A stretch of 20,133 nt of DNA from Spirochaetaceae bacterium (lineage in GTDB: Bacteria; Spirochaetota; Spirochaetia; Treponematales; Breznakiellaceae), in the NCBI GenBank assembly GCA_031258625.1, contig JAIRMO010000176.1, positions 1-20,133 on the forward strand, given 5' to 3'. How positions within the stretch are numbered: the first letter of the stretch is position 1; each line of letters begins with the position of its first letter. This document shows positions 8,094-16,430 of this stretch, in pieces. The notes below the pieces were generated by a model that ran no database searches, was not told where the DNA came from, and saw nothing but the letters and a program-made list of their open reading frames with translations. Both the position numbers and the translations under genes were made by a program.

Positions 8094-9356
8094 CTATTTT
8101 CTTGTAACTTCGATTCCGGGGAGCTTTTTCCCCTCCAGCAGTTCCAAAGAGGCGCCGCCGCCGGTAGAAACATGGCTCATCCGGGAGGCCAGGCCGAATT
8201 TATTTACCGCCGCCACCGAATCGCCGCCGCCTACCACGGTAATAGCCCCTTTACCGGTAGCTTCCGCCACCAGTTTGGCCACCTCTTCGGTACCCTTGGC
8301 AAAATTGTCAAATTCAAAGACCCCCACCGGGCCGTTCCAGACTATGGTTTTGGCCTTGTCCAGGACTTCCCGGTATTTAGCCAGAGTTTTGGGGCCCACG
8401 TCCATACCCATAAGATTATCGGGAATATCAAACCCATCGACGGCAACCGGTTTTGCCCCGGCGTCAAAGGTTTCGGCTCCCACATGATCCAGGGGCAGGA
8501 TAATCCCGGCCCCCGCTTTTTGGGCGGTTTCCAGGATCTTCTTCGCCGTATCCAGTTGATCATCCTCCACCAGGGATTTCCCCACCTTATGCCCCTGGGC
8601 TTTAAGGAAGGTATAGGCCATTCCCCCGCCGATAACCAGGGCCGCGGCGTTTTTGAGGAGGCTTTCCAGGACCGCGATCTTGGAGGAAACCTTGGCGCCC
8701 CCGATGATGGCTGCCAGGGGCTTTTGCGGACTCGTCACGATGGGTTCCAGGTAATTCACTTCTTTTTCCATGAGGAACCCCGCCACCGAAACCGGGACGA
8801 ATTTCGCGATGGACGCGGTAGAGGCGTGATCCCGGTGGGCGGTACCAAAGGCGTCGTTGACAAAGACATCACCGTAGGACGCAAGTTCCCGGGCGAGTTT
8901 ATCCCGCTCCTCCCCTTCCTTGGCGGTTTCTTCTTTATGGAACCGGGTGTTTTCCAGCATAATAACGGATCCGGGTTTTTGGGAATCAATAAAAGCCTTT
9001 TTGCCGTAGTCCGAATCTTCCCCGGCAAATATCACGGGTTTCCCCAGCTTTTTTTCAAGGTAGGCCGCCACCGGGGCGATCCGGTGTTTACCCTTGATGT
9101 AGGCGGCTTCGTCAAAGGTCTTTCCGTCTTTTTCAGCCTTTTCTCGGGCTTTTTTGGCATCCTTGGCGGGATCCCCCAGATGGCTCATCAGGGTCAAGGT
9201 TTTTACCCCCTGATCCAGGATATATTTTATGGTCGGAATTGCCGCAGTAATACGGGTGTCGTCCTGTACCACCCCGTCCTTCATGGGTACATTAAAATCC
9301 ACCCGCATGATGATCCGTTTGCCCGCGAGATCCACGTCTTTTACGGTTTTTATCAT
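8094..9356 (-). CDS. pgk: Phosphoglycerate kinase
   Basis: A 420-residue glycolytic kinase transferring phosphate from 1,3-bisphosphoglycerate to ADP. The N-terminal domain has RVDFNVPMKDG and DDTRI (Arg35), and ENTRFH and NDAFGTAHRDHAS complete the 3-phosphoglycerate site; the C-terminal nucleotide domain has GGAKVSSKI, NGPVGVFE and VGGGDSVAAV, then STGGGASLELLEG. One oddity is that the family motif SHLGRP reads SHLGDP, with Asp62 where an arginine is usual, followed by a lysine-rich insertion (AKDAKKAREKAEKDGK). ATG at 9356 has a GGAG site 8 bases upstream. It lies between gap and tpiA in one orientation, a standard glycolytic cluster. Confidence 0.97.
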   Translation of the reverse strand: MIKTVKDVDLAGKRIIMRVDFNVPMKDGVVQDDTRITAAIPTIKYILDQGVKTLTLMSHLGDPAKDAKKAREKAEKDGKTFDEAAYIKGKHRIAPVAAYLEKKLGKPVIFAGEDSDYGKKAFIDSQKPGSVIMLENTRFHKEETAKEGEERDKLARELASYGDVFVNDAFGTAHRDHASTASIAKFVPVSVAGFLMEKEVNYLEPIVTSPQKPLAAIIGGAKVSSKIAVLESLLKNAAALVIGGGMAYTFLKAQGHKVGKSLVEDDQLDTAKKILETAQKAGAGIILPLDHVGAETFDAGAKPVAVDGFDIPDNLMGMDVGPKTLAKYREVLDKAKTIVWNGPVGVFEFDNFAKGTEEVAKLVAEATGKGAITVVGGGDSVAAVNKFGLASRMSHVSTGGGASLELLEGKKLPGIEVTRK

Positions 9357-9374
9357 TTTGATACTCCTTCTTTT

Positions 9375-9505
9375 TTAAAGAAAAACCGCAAAAAACACAA
9401 AGTTTATTCCCCGGGCCGCAAAGTATTACCCATATCCCCCTTGCGTACTCCGCTTTTGTGCCGCAGAGCGGCTTTAACTTTGCATCTTCGCGGTTTCTTT
9501 CTTAA
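9375..9505. repeat. Imperfect palindromic (MITE-like) element between gap and pgk
   Basis: Two arms of about 30 bp, 9375-9404 and 9476-9505, are imperfect inverted copies of each other, sharing TTAA near the outer end, ACCGC in the middle and CAAAGTT at the inner end. The roughly 70-base centre contains GCCGC-AGA-GCGGC at 9460-9472 and another CCGCAAAG. There is no coding capacity. It fills most of the 162-base gap/pgk spacer. It could be a miniature mobile element, or a processing or attenuation structure in the operon mRNA. Confidence 0.55.
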
Positions 9506-9518
9506 CTCAAAAAAACCA

Positions 9519-11299
<1,781 letters not shown>

Positions 11300-11302
11300 A
11301 CC

Positions 11303-11833
11303 ATGAGGATTTCCGGGGGGATTCTCCGGGGACGACGGGTTGAAGTTCCCGAAGGGATAATACGGCCCGCCATGGACAGGATGCGGGAATCGGTTTTTGC
11401 CATCCTGGGAGATTTAACTCAGATTTCTTTTCTCGATCTGTTTTCCGGTTCCGGAATTATTGCCCTGGAAGCGGCATCCCGAGGGGCGGGGCCCATTGAA
11501 GCGGTAGAAATGGATCCCTTGAAGCGGAAAATCCTCTTAAAAAATATTTCCATCGCTCCGGTTCGGATCACCTGCCGTTTTATGGCGGTGGAGCTTTATA
11601 TTAAACGGGCAAAAGAACCGTTTGACATCGTTTTTTGCGATCCTCCCTTTCCCTATAAATATAAAGGGGAACTGATCCGGGCCATAGCCGGTTCCCCCCT
11701 CCTCCCGAGCGGTTCCCGGCTTTTGGTACACCGGCCCCGGGAGGAACTATGGAAGGATATCCCGGAACATCTGATTTTAGAAAATTCCAGGACCTATGGC
11801 CGATCAATAGTTGATTTTTTTAAAAAGGAATGA
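11303..11833 (+). CDS. rsmD: 16S rRNA (guanine966-N2)-methyltransferase
   Basis: A 176-residue SAM-dependent methyltransferase that modifies G966 of 16S rRNA in assembling small subunits. The family's opening RISGGILRGRRV and IRPAMDRMRESVFAIL are present, then the SAM-binding LDLFSGSGIIALEAASRGA, the acidic EMDP after the second strand, and the catalytic DPPFPYKY motif. Length is normal. Its ATG is 3 bases after the preceding stop, giving tight coupling with the hypothetical gene. Confidence 0.92.
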   Translation: MRISGGILRGRRVEVPEGIIRPAMDRMRESVFAILGDLTQISFLDLFSGSGIIALEAASRGAGPIEAVEMDPLKRKILLKNISIAPVRITCRFMAVELYIKRAKEPFDIVFCDPPFPYKYKGELIRAIAGSPLLPSGSRLLVHRPREELWKDIPEHLILENSRTYGRSIVDFFKKE

Positions 11834-11926
11834 GCCTCCGGGGTTCTTCATTTCGACGAAGGCCCGTTCAATAGGAAGTTTATAATACCCATCCCCGCGA
11901 GCGGTGAACGCCTTTTTAAGCCCACT

Positions 11927-11984
11927 GAGCCTGTTCCAAAACTAATTTACTGTGCGCTAACGCGTACGGTTTTGGAACAGGCTC
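11927..11984. repeat. Perfect 16-bp inverted repeat (CTGTTC-type hairpin)
   Basis: GAGCCTGTTCCAAAAC (11927-11942) and its exact inverse (11969-11984) flank 26 bases that contain a smaller GCG/CGC dyad. The arm core CTGTTCCAAAA also appears in the element at 12030 and, with one change, at 16390. Confidence 0.75.
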
Positions 11985-11987
11985 TTG

Positions 11988-12016
11988 GAAAAACCGGTCA
12001 AAAGCCCCGGTTTTTC
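11988..12016 (+). terminator. Bidirectional-type terminator downstream of rsmD
   Basis: GAAAAACCGG and CCGGTTTTTC form a perfect 10-bp stem around a 9-base loop. The A-run on one side and T-run on the other are typical of intrinsic terminators that work in either direction. It lies about 150 bases past the rsmD stop. Confidence 0.5.
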
Positions 12017-12029
12017 ACTTAAATCCAAG

Positions 12030-12066
12030 GAGGCTGTTCCAAAAGCTGAAGTTTTAGAACAGCCTC
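12030..12066. repeat. Hairpin of the TGAAGTTTT family
   Basis: GAGGCTGTTCCAAAA and TTTTAGAACAGCCTC form a 15-bp stem with one mismatch around the loop GCTGAAG. The same loop occurs in the hairpin at 14571, and a related ATGAAG loop at 13499 (minus strand). Confidence 0.7.
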
Positions 12067-12091
12067 TACTACCAAAAAATTATATTTTTTC

Positions 12092-12120
12092 TTGACATCT
12101 TTTTTAAATGTTTATATAGT
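12092..12120 (+). promoter_or_regulatory. Near-consensus sigma-70 promoter of the NifB-like gene
   Basis: TTGACA (12092-12097), a 17-base spacer, then TATAGT (12115-12120). Transcription would begin about 12127, leaving a leader of roughly 55 bases. A perfect ATATAG-TAAT-CTATAT palindrome (12114-12129) overlaps the -10 box. Confidence 0.75.
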
Positions 12121-12126
12121 AATCTA

Positions 12127-12151
12127 TATTCCTACTAAAAATATAGTAATA
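12127..12151 (+). promoter_or_regulatory. Candidate operator at the NifB-like gene, matching the cysK site
   Basis: TATTCCTA, 9 AT-rich bases, TAGTAATA: a dyad with 7 of 8 positions symmetric, starting at the predicted +1. It matches the dyad on the cysK promoter in half-site, spacing and position. A further CCTACTA...TAGTAGG inverted repeat spans 12131-12165, so more than one protein dimer may bind. Confidence 0.5.
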
Positions 12152-12181
12152 ATATAAATAGTAGGTGTAAAGAAGGTCCCT

Positions 12182-13078
12182 ATGGCGTGTTTAGGAAATG
12201 TTACGGTCAATGAACGGTTTGCCCATGTTGCTAATCGGCATCCCTGTTTTTCCGGGGAAGCAAACGTGGCCTACGGCAGAATTCACCTTCCCGTGAGTCC
12301 GGTTTGTAATATCCAATGCCGTTTCTGTAAACGAACCTTTAACAAGACCGAGCAGCGGCCCGGGGTAAGCGCCGGACTTGTAAAGCCCCCGGACGCGGTG
12401 GACCTGGTACGAAAGGCCCTGAAACTGTGCCCGGAGATCACCGTGGTCGGTATCGCCGGTCCCGGGGATACCCTGGCAACGAGCCATGCCCTGGAAACGT
12501 TTTCCCTGATCCACCGGGAATTTCCCCAACTTACCAACTGCCTGAGTACCAATGGCCTGCTCCTGGAACGTTATGCCGAAGTAGCGGCCGATACGGGGGT
12601 TAAGACGGTAACGGTAACCGTAAACGCCGTGGATCCGGTTATTCTGGACCGGATCTGTTCCCGGGTTATCCTGGACGGGGTCTGTTATCACGGGATCGAG
12701 GGGGCGGATATCCTCATCGAGGCCCAAAAACGGGGGATAAAAAAAGCCGCGGATCTGGGATTTTTGATAAAGATCAACATGGTCCTGATACCGGATATAA
12801 ACGGAGAACACATCCCGGATATTGCCCGGACCGTCGCCGATCTTGGGGCGGGGATCCTCAATATCATCCCCCTTATTCCCCAACAGGAATTCGCGGATCA
12901 CGCGGAGGTGGATTGCATTGAACTGTCCCGGGTAAGGGAAAGGGCGGAAAAGTATCTACCGGTTTTTAGACACTGCCAACACTGCCGGGCAGATGCCTGC
13001 GGTATTCCGGGGAAAGGGGATCTTTCCGCCCTTTTATACGGAGACCGTGAATTTGAACAAACCTTTTCCCATGGTTAA
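12182..13078 (+). CDS. NifB-type radical-SAM cofactor-biosynthesis protein
   Basis: A 298-residue protein matching the radical-SAM core of NifB, which in nitrogen fixers fuses two Fe-S clusters into the 8Fe-9S-C cofactor precursor. Seen: HPCFS (Cys22), GRIHLPVSP (His35), the SAM-cluster motif CNIQCRFC (Cys42, 46, 49), GIAGPGD (91-96), CLSTNG (Cys120) and the C-terminal CQHCRADACG (Cys265, 268). Unusually, the cysteine that follows the SAM motif in nitrogenase NifB (RKYDCANESRPG) is replaced: here it reads RTFNKTEQRPG, one residue shorter and without Cys. The NifX-like C-terminal domain of many NifB proteins is absent but is encoded separately just downstream on the other strand. A GAAGG site precedes ATG 12182. 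It is probably NifB or a diverged NifB-like paralogue; no nitrogenase gene is in view. Confidence 0.85.
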   Translation: MACLGNVTVNERFAHVANRHPCFSGEANVAYGRIHLPVSPVCNIQCRFCKRTFNKTEQRPGVSAGLVKPPDAVDLVRKALKLCPEITVVGIAGPGDTLATSHALETFSLIHREFPQLTNCLSTNGLLLERYAEVAADTGVKTVTVTVNAVDPVILDRICSRVILDGVCYHGIEGADILIEAQKRGIKKAADLGFLIKINMVLIPDINGEHIPDIARTVADLGAGILNIIPLIPQQEFADHAEVDCIELSRVRERAEKYLPVFRHCQHCRADACGIPGKGDLSALLYGDREFEQTFSHG

Positions 13079-13092
13079 GGGATGATGGAGGA

Positions 13093-13130
13093 GGCCGGCT
13101 TTAAACATTTTCCGGCCGCTTGGTTTTTTT
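13093..13130 (+). terminator. Terminator of the NifB-like gene
   Basis: GGCCGG (13093-13098) and CCGGCC (13112-13117) form a GC stem across 13 bases, followed after a few bases by a run of seven T. It begins 14 bases after the stop and lies partly inside the 3' end of the convergent NifX-like gene. Confidence 0.55.
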
Positions 13131-13457
13131 ATAGTAGGCGGCTAATTTTTTCACCGCCTCTTCGACCACGGCGGGCTCCTCAAAAACCGAAAACCCCGCG
13201 TCTTCAAGCTGTTTTCGGGCGGCGGGCCCTATCTTAGCGGTGAGGACCGCCAGGCAGTCCCCAAGGGCTTCAATACCGGAAGCCATCCCCTGTTCGGAAT
13301 GGCTTCCGCATTGACAGAGGGGGGGTACCATCCGTTGTTCCACCGTAACCACGGGGCCGTTTTTTTCGGCGTCGATAATATAAAACCACCGGGCTCTTCC
13401 AAAATGTTCGTTAATTAAGACCCCGTCAAGACTCGAAACCGCAACCCTCCAAGGCAT
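13101..13457 (-). CDS. NifX / NifB C-terminal-type dinitrogenase cofactor-binding domain protein
   Basis: A 118-residue single-domain protein of the family that binds or carries Fe-S/FeMo-type cofactor precursors (NifX, NafY, NifB C-terminus). Diagnostic features are the opening VAVSSLDGVLINEHFGRARWFYI, with the family's N-x-HFG motif; VEQRMVPPLCQCG, with a Cys-x-Cys where many members carry Cys or Gly; and the helix-strand IEALGDCLAVLTAKIGPAARKQLEDAGFSVFE. It stands alone rather than fused to NifB. ATG 13457 has a GGAGGG site 5 bases upstream. cysK ends 102 bases upstream in the same orientation, so this gene is probably in the cysK transcript; it converges on the NifB-like gene with 22 bases between. 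Confidence 0.82.
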   Translation of the reverse strand: MPWRVAVSSLDGVLINEHFGRARWFYIIDAEKNGPVVTVEQRMVPPLCQCGSHSEQGMASGIEALGDCLAVLTAKIGPAARKQLEDAGFSVFEEPAVVEEAVKKLAAYYKKTKRPENV

Positions 13458-13498
13458 AGGGCCCTCCCCCGATATTTTTCCCGCTGAATTTAAGATTA

Positions 13499-13526
13499 CT
13501 TTCCCAAAACTTCATTTTTGAAAAAG
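13499..13526 (-). repeat. Hairpin between cysK and the NifX-like gene
   Basis: As minus-strand RNA, CUUUUUCAAAA pairs with UUUUGGGAAAG using two G-U wobbles, around the loop AUGAAG. On the plus strand the same positions would be A-C mismatches, so the structure is meant to be read in the cysK direction. It belongs with the TGAAGTTTT hairpins. Confidence 0.6.
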
Positions 13527-13559
13527 CAGCCTTATAGGCAAACTTTTTTCAAGCCGTTC

Positions 13560-14480
13560 CTATTCTTCCCAGAGCCAGGTTGAAAGGTACCGTTCCCCCG
13601 TGTCGGGAAGCACCACCACAATGGTTTTCCCCTTGTTTTCGGGACGTTTGGAAATGGTCAAGGCCGCTTCCAGGGCCGCCCCGGAAGAAATACCCACCAG
13701 GATCCCCTCTTCTTTAGCCGCCCGGCGGGCGATGTTTCCCGCCTTGGTTTCGTCGGTCTGGTAAATTTCGTCCACAATTTCTTTATCGTAGACCTGGGGT
13801 ACAAAGCCCGCTCCGATCCCCTGGATTTTGTGGGGGCCGGGCTGCCCGCCGGAAAGTACCGGGGACGAGGCGGGCTCCACGGCGATCACCTTAATCGAGG
13901 GTTTCTTGTTTTTGAGGAATTTTCCCGCCCCGGTTATGGTACCCCCGGTCCCGACCCCGCCGATGAGGATGTCTACCTCGCCATTGGTGTCGTTCCAGAT
14001 CTCCGGTCCCGTGGTGGCCTCGTGGATCGCCGGATTGGCGGGGTTGTTGAACTGCTGGGGAATAAAGGAATTTGCCGTGGCCGCGGCCAGTTCTTCCGCC
14101 TTGGCAATGGCCCCCTTCATCCCCTTGGCCCCTTCAGTAAGCTCCAGCTCCGCCCCCAGGGCTTTGAGCAGCTTCCGCCGTTCTATGCTCATGGTTTCGG
14201 GCATGGTGAGGATGATCCGATACCCCTTTACCGCCGCCACAAAAGCCAGCCCAATCCCGGTATTACCGCTGGTAGGTTCGATGATCACCGTACCTTTTTT
14301 GATCCGGCCGTCTTTTTCCGCGGCCTCGATCAGGGCCAGGGCAATCCGGTCTTTAACACTGGAAAAGGGGTTAAAACTCTCCAGTTTCGCGTATACTATT
14401 GCCCCCCCGTCGTTGATCTTATTGATTCTGACTATAGGGGTATTACCTATCAGATCCGTAATTTTGTCTACCCGTGCCAT
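13560..14480 (-). CDS. cysK: Cysteine synthase A (O-acetylserine sulfhydrylase)
   Basis: A 306-residue PLP enzyme making cysteine from O-acetylserine and sulfide. Seen: IGNTPIVRI near the start, the PLP lysine Lys43 in NPFSSVKDR, the substrate loop PTSGNTGIG (about 73-81), the phosphate-binding GVGTGGT, and GISSGAA near the C-terminus. The [12 protein letters not shown] ending matches CysK. Length is normal. An upstream in-frame start exists, but ATG 14480 is chosen because GGAGG lies 5 bases before it and the family's N-terminus begins there. It has its own strong promoter and a candidate operator, and probably reads through into the NifX-like gene. Confidence 0.94.
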   Translation of the reverse strand: MARVDKITDLIGNTPIVRINKINDGGAIVYAKLESFNPFSSVKDRIALALIEAAEKDGRIKKGTVIIEPTSGNTGIGLAFVAAVKGYRIILTMPETMSIERRKLLKALGAELELTEGAKGMKGAIAKAEELAAATANSFIPQQFNNPANPAIHEATTGPEIWNDTNGEVDILIGGVGTGGTITGAGKFLKNKKPSIKVIAVEPASSPVLSGGQPGPHKIQGIGAGFVPQVYDKEIVDEIYQTDETKAGNIARRAAKEEGILVGISSGAALEAALTISKRPENKGKTIVVVLPDTGERYLSTWLWEE

Positions 14481-14496
14481 AAAAACCTCCAACATT

Positions 14497-14521
14497 AATT
14501 CCTAGTATTTATATAGGTATT
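14497..14521 (-). promoter_or_regulatory. Candidate operator of cysK
   Basis: AATTCCTA, 9 AT-rich bases, TAGGTATT (plus-strand reading): 7 of 8 arm positions are symmetric. It runs from inside the -10 box to about +16, where a repressor would block initiation. The same half-sites and spacing occur at the promoter of the NifB-like gene (12127-12151). An Rrf2-family regulator (CymR/IscR type) is a guess only. Confidence 0.5.
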
Positions 14522-14547
14522 ATATTTTAAAAAGACTAAAAAGTCAA
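14519..14547 (-). promoter_or_regulatory. Sigma-70 promoter of cysK
   Basis: On the minus strand TTGACT (14542-14547), a 17-base spacer and a perfect TATAAT (14519-14524). Predicted start of transcription is about 14512, about 32 bases before the cysK ATG. Confidence 0.8.
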
Positions 14548-14570
14548 GGGGAAAATATAAAATAAAACAA

Positions 14571-14603
14571 GGTTTTCCCAAAGCTGAAGTTTTGGGGAAA
14601 ACC
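14571..14603 (-). terminator. Terminator after the acyl-CoA ligase (TGAAGTTTT hairpin family)
   Basis: On the minus strand GGTTTTCCCCAAAA pairs with TTTGGGAAAACC around the loop CTTCAGC, followed by TTGTTTTATTTTATATTTT. It begins 3 bases after the ligase stop. Read on the plus strand, the loop GCTGAAG is identical to that of the 12030 hairpin. Confidence 0.7.
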
Positions 14604-14606
14604 GCC

Positions 14607-16301
14607 TTAGATCGCGTCCCGTTTGATTTTTTTTGTGGTGGTCATCTCCATGGGTTCCTCCAGGATCGTGATTTTTTCGATCCGCTGGTAGGGGAGGAGC
14701 CGCTGATTCACCTCGGAGATGATCCCCTCGATACGGCTCTTTATCATATCCGGAGACGGCCGGTCTTTAAAGAAGTCCGGGCTGGGATAGACCAGGGCCT
14801 CGATCCTCTCGGTCTTCATCTTCTTATCCGGGACAAAGCCCCGGACCAGGATCTGCTCGATCTCCTCGAAAAGCTGAAACTCGTTTTCAATCTCCTCGGG
14901 GTAGACGTTTTTACCCCCAACGGTAACGATCATGTTTTTGGCCCGTCCCGTGAGGTAGAGGTAGTTTTCATCATCCAGGTAGCCCAGATCCCCGGTTTTA
15001 AGGTAGCCGTCCGCGGTAAAGGCCTCGGCGGTTTCCTGGGGCAGTTCAAAATACCCCTTCATCACCATGGGCCCCTTCACGACAACCTCCCCGACCCCCC
15101 GCTCGTCGGGGTTGAGGATCTTCATGTCGCACTGGGGGATCACCTTGCCGACACTGGTTTCTTTGTAATGTTCTATGGGGTTGAGGTTGATGATGGGGGA
15201 GGTCTCGGTCAGGCCGTAACCCTGGACAAAGTCTATCCCCAACTGGTTGTATTTTTTAAAAACACTGGGGGCCAGGGGGCCGCCGCCGCAGATACAGTTC
15301 CGGACCGTGGAGAGGCTGGCCTTTTCAAGGATAAAGCCGAACATCTTTTTCCCGGGGTTTACCTTGAACACCTTTTTGATGAACCCCGAAAGGCTCATCA
15401 GGACCGAAATCAGCCCGTAGACGACGGGGCCCTTTTCTTTAAGCCCCCGGATGATGCCCGAGAGGACCTTGTTAAACAACATGGGCACCCCCAGGAGCAT
15501 GGTGATCTTCGCTTCCTTGAGGTCCTTGAGGATCGCCTTGGTCACCATCCGCTTGCCGAAGACCAGTTCCGCGCCGGTGGAAATGGTCTCGATAAACACC
15601 GCCAGCATGGTATAGGCGTGGTGAATGGGGAGGATGGCGTAAAAAACATCGGTATGAAGCACCTTGAGGGGGGCCCCCTGGGCAAGGTAACAGTCGGAAA
15701 CCAGGTTTTGATGGGTCAGCATCACCCCTTTGGGGGTGCCCATGGTTCCTGAGGTAAAGAGGATCGCCGCCAAATCGGTTTCCGCCGCCTGTTCTATCTC
15801 CGCCGCGGGTCCGTCCAGGTCGTACACATAGGTCCCCACCCCCTTCTTGAGGGAGACCAGTTCCCGCAGTTCCCCGGGATTTTCCTGATACCGGCCGTAC
15901 TTTTCCTCATCCACAAAGAGGATCCGGGCCTTGGAAGTCCTGAGCAAAAGGTCGGTTTCCTCGTTTTTAAGCTGGTAGTCGATGGGAACCACCACGGCCC
16001 CGGCAAAGAGGATCCCCAGGTAGGACACGGTCCATTCGGGGGAATTTTTCCCCGTTAAGGCCACCGCGTCCCCCTTACGGACCCCGTGATGGTGAAGCCA
16101 GCGGGCCACCGCTTCGATAAGGCGGAGGGATTCGGTATAGGTAAGACTAATCCGATCCGGTTCGTAAATGGTAAAGCAGGGCCGTTCCCCGTAACGGATA
16201 ACGGTGATTTTAAACATCTCCGGCAGGGTCGGCCAAAGACCCGAAAAATTTTTTCCTCGGAATTCGTCTAAAAAAGCCCAGGGGGTATAGGTACTACTCA
16301 T
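14607..16301 (-). CDS. AMP-forming long-chain acyl-CoA ligase
   Basis: A 564-residue adenylate-forming enzyme that activates a carboxylic acid to its CoA thioester. Seen: the AMP/P-loop motif LFTSGTMGTPKGVMLTH (181-197), GGGPL (339-343), the adenine motif GYGLTETSP (361-369), the hinge region YLKTGDLGYLDDENYLYLTGR (about 435-455) with VGGKNVYPEEIE after it, and the C-terminal catalytic lysine in TTTKKIKRDAI. It looks most like the fatty-acid (FadD-like) branch, but an aryl or branched acid cannot be excluded, especially given the neighbouring IorA-type gene. ATG 16301 has an AAAGGAAG site. The IorA gene ends 129 bases upstream with a hairpin between. Confidence 0.87.
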   Translation of the reverse strand: MSSTYTPWAFLDEFRGKNFSGLWPTLPEMFKITVIRYGERPCFTIYEPDRISLTYTESLRLIEAVARWLHHHGVRKGDAVALTGKNSPEWTVSYLGILFAGAVVVPIDYQLKNEETDLLLRTSKARILFVDEEKYGRYQENPGELRELVSLKKGVGTYVYDLDGPAAEIEQAAETDLAAILFTSGTMGTPKGVMLTHQNLVSDCYLAQGAPLKVLHTDVFYAILPIHHAYTMLAVFIETISTGAELVFGKRMVTKAILKDLKEAKITMLLGVPMLFNKVLSGIIRGLKEKGPVVYGLISVLMSLSGFIKKVFKVNPGKKMFGFILEKASLSTVRNCICGGGPLAPSVFKKYNQLGIDFVQGYGLTETSPIINLNPIEHYKETSVGKVIPQCDMKILNPDERGVGEVVVKGPMVMKGYFELPQETAEAFTADGYLKTGDLGYLDDENYLYLTGRAKNMIVTVGGKNVYPEEIENEFQLFEEIEQILVRGFVPDKKMKTERIEALVYPSPDFFKDRPSPDMIKSRIEGIISEVNQRLLPYQRIEKITILEEPMEMTTTKKIKRDAI

Positions 16302-16389
16302 AAATTTCTTCCTTTAATTTGTTTTGACCCATAAAAAGGTAAAAGGTTGCGGTTTGGTTGTCGGTTATCTTCCCTGTCAATTACCATGA

Positions 16390-16422
16390 CCTGTTCTAAA
16401 ACCAACCGGGCTTTTGAACAGG
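16390..16422. repeat. CTGTTC-type hairpin between iorA-like and ligase genes
   Basis: CCTGTTCTAAAA and TTTTGAACAGG form an 11-bp stem with one mismatch around about 10 bases. The arms share the CTGTTC core with the elements at 11927 and 12030. No T-run follows on the minus strand, so it is not a clear terminator; it may be an mRNA processing or partial-attenuation site within the operon. Confidence 0.55.
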
Positions 16423-16430
16423 ATCGCCTT

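Larger units (their letters stand above)
11834..12091. other. Intergenic hairpin-rich stretch between rsmD and the NifB-like gene
   Basis: This stretch contains no convincing gene. It holds a motif GGCCCGTTCAATAGGAA (11861-11877) that nearly recurs at 2708-2724, then three successive inverted repeats (11927-11984, 11988-12016 and 12030-12066), and then an AT-rich run into the promoter of the NifB-like gene. Confidence 0.6.

Noticed and set aside
13828..14505. Two long plus-strand frames opposite cysK
   Set aside because: Both are antisense to a clear cysK, and their translations look like mirrored codons.
14592..15752. 386-codon open frame on the plus strand
   Set aside because: Antisense to the acyl-CoA ligase; rich in Asp, His and Gly from mirrored codons, no recognised fold.
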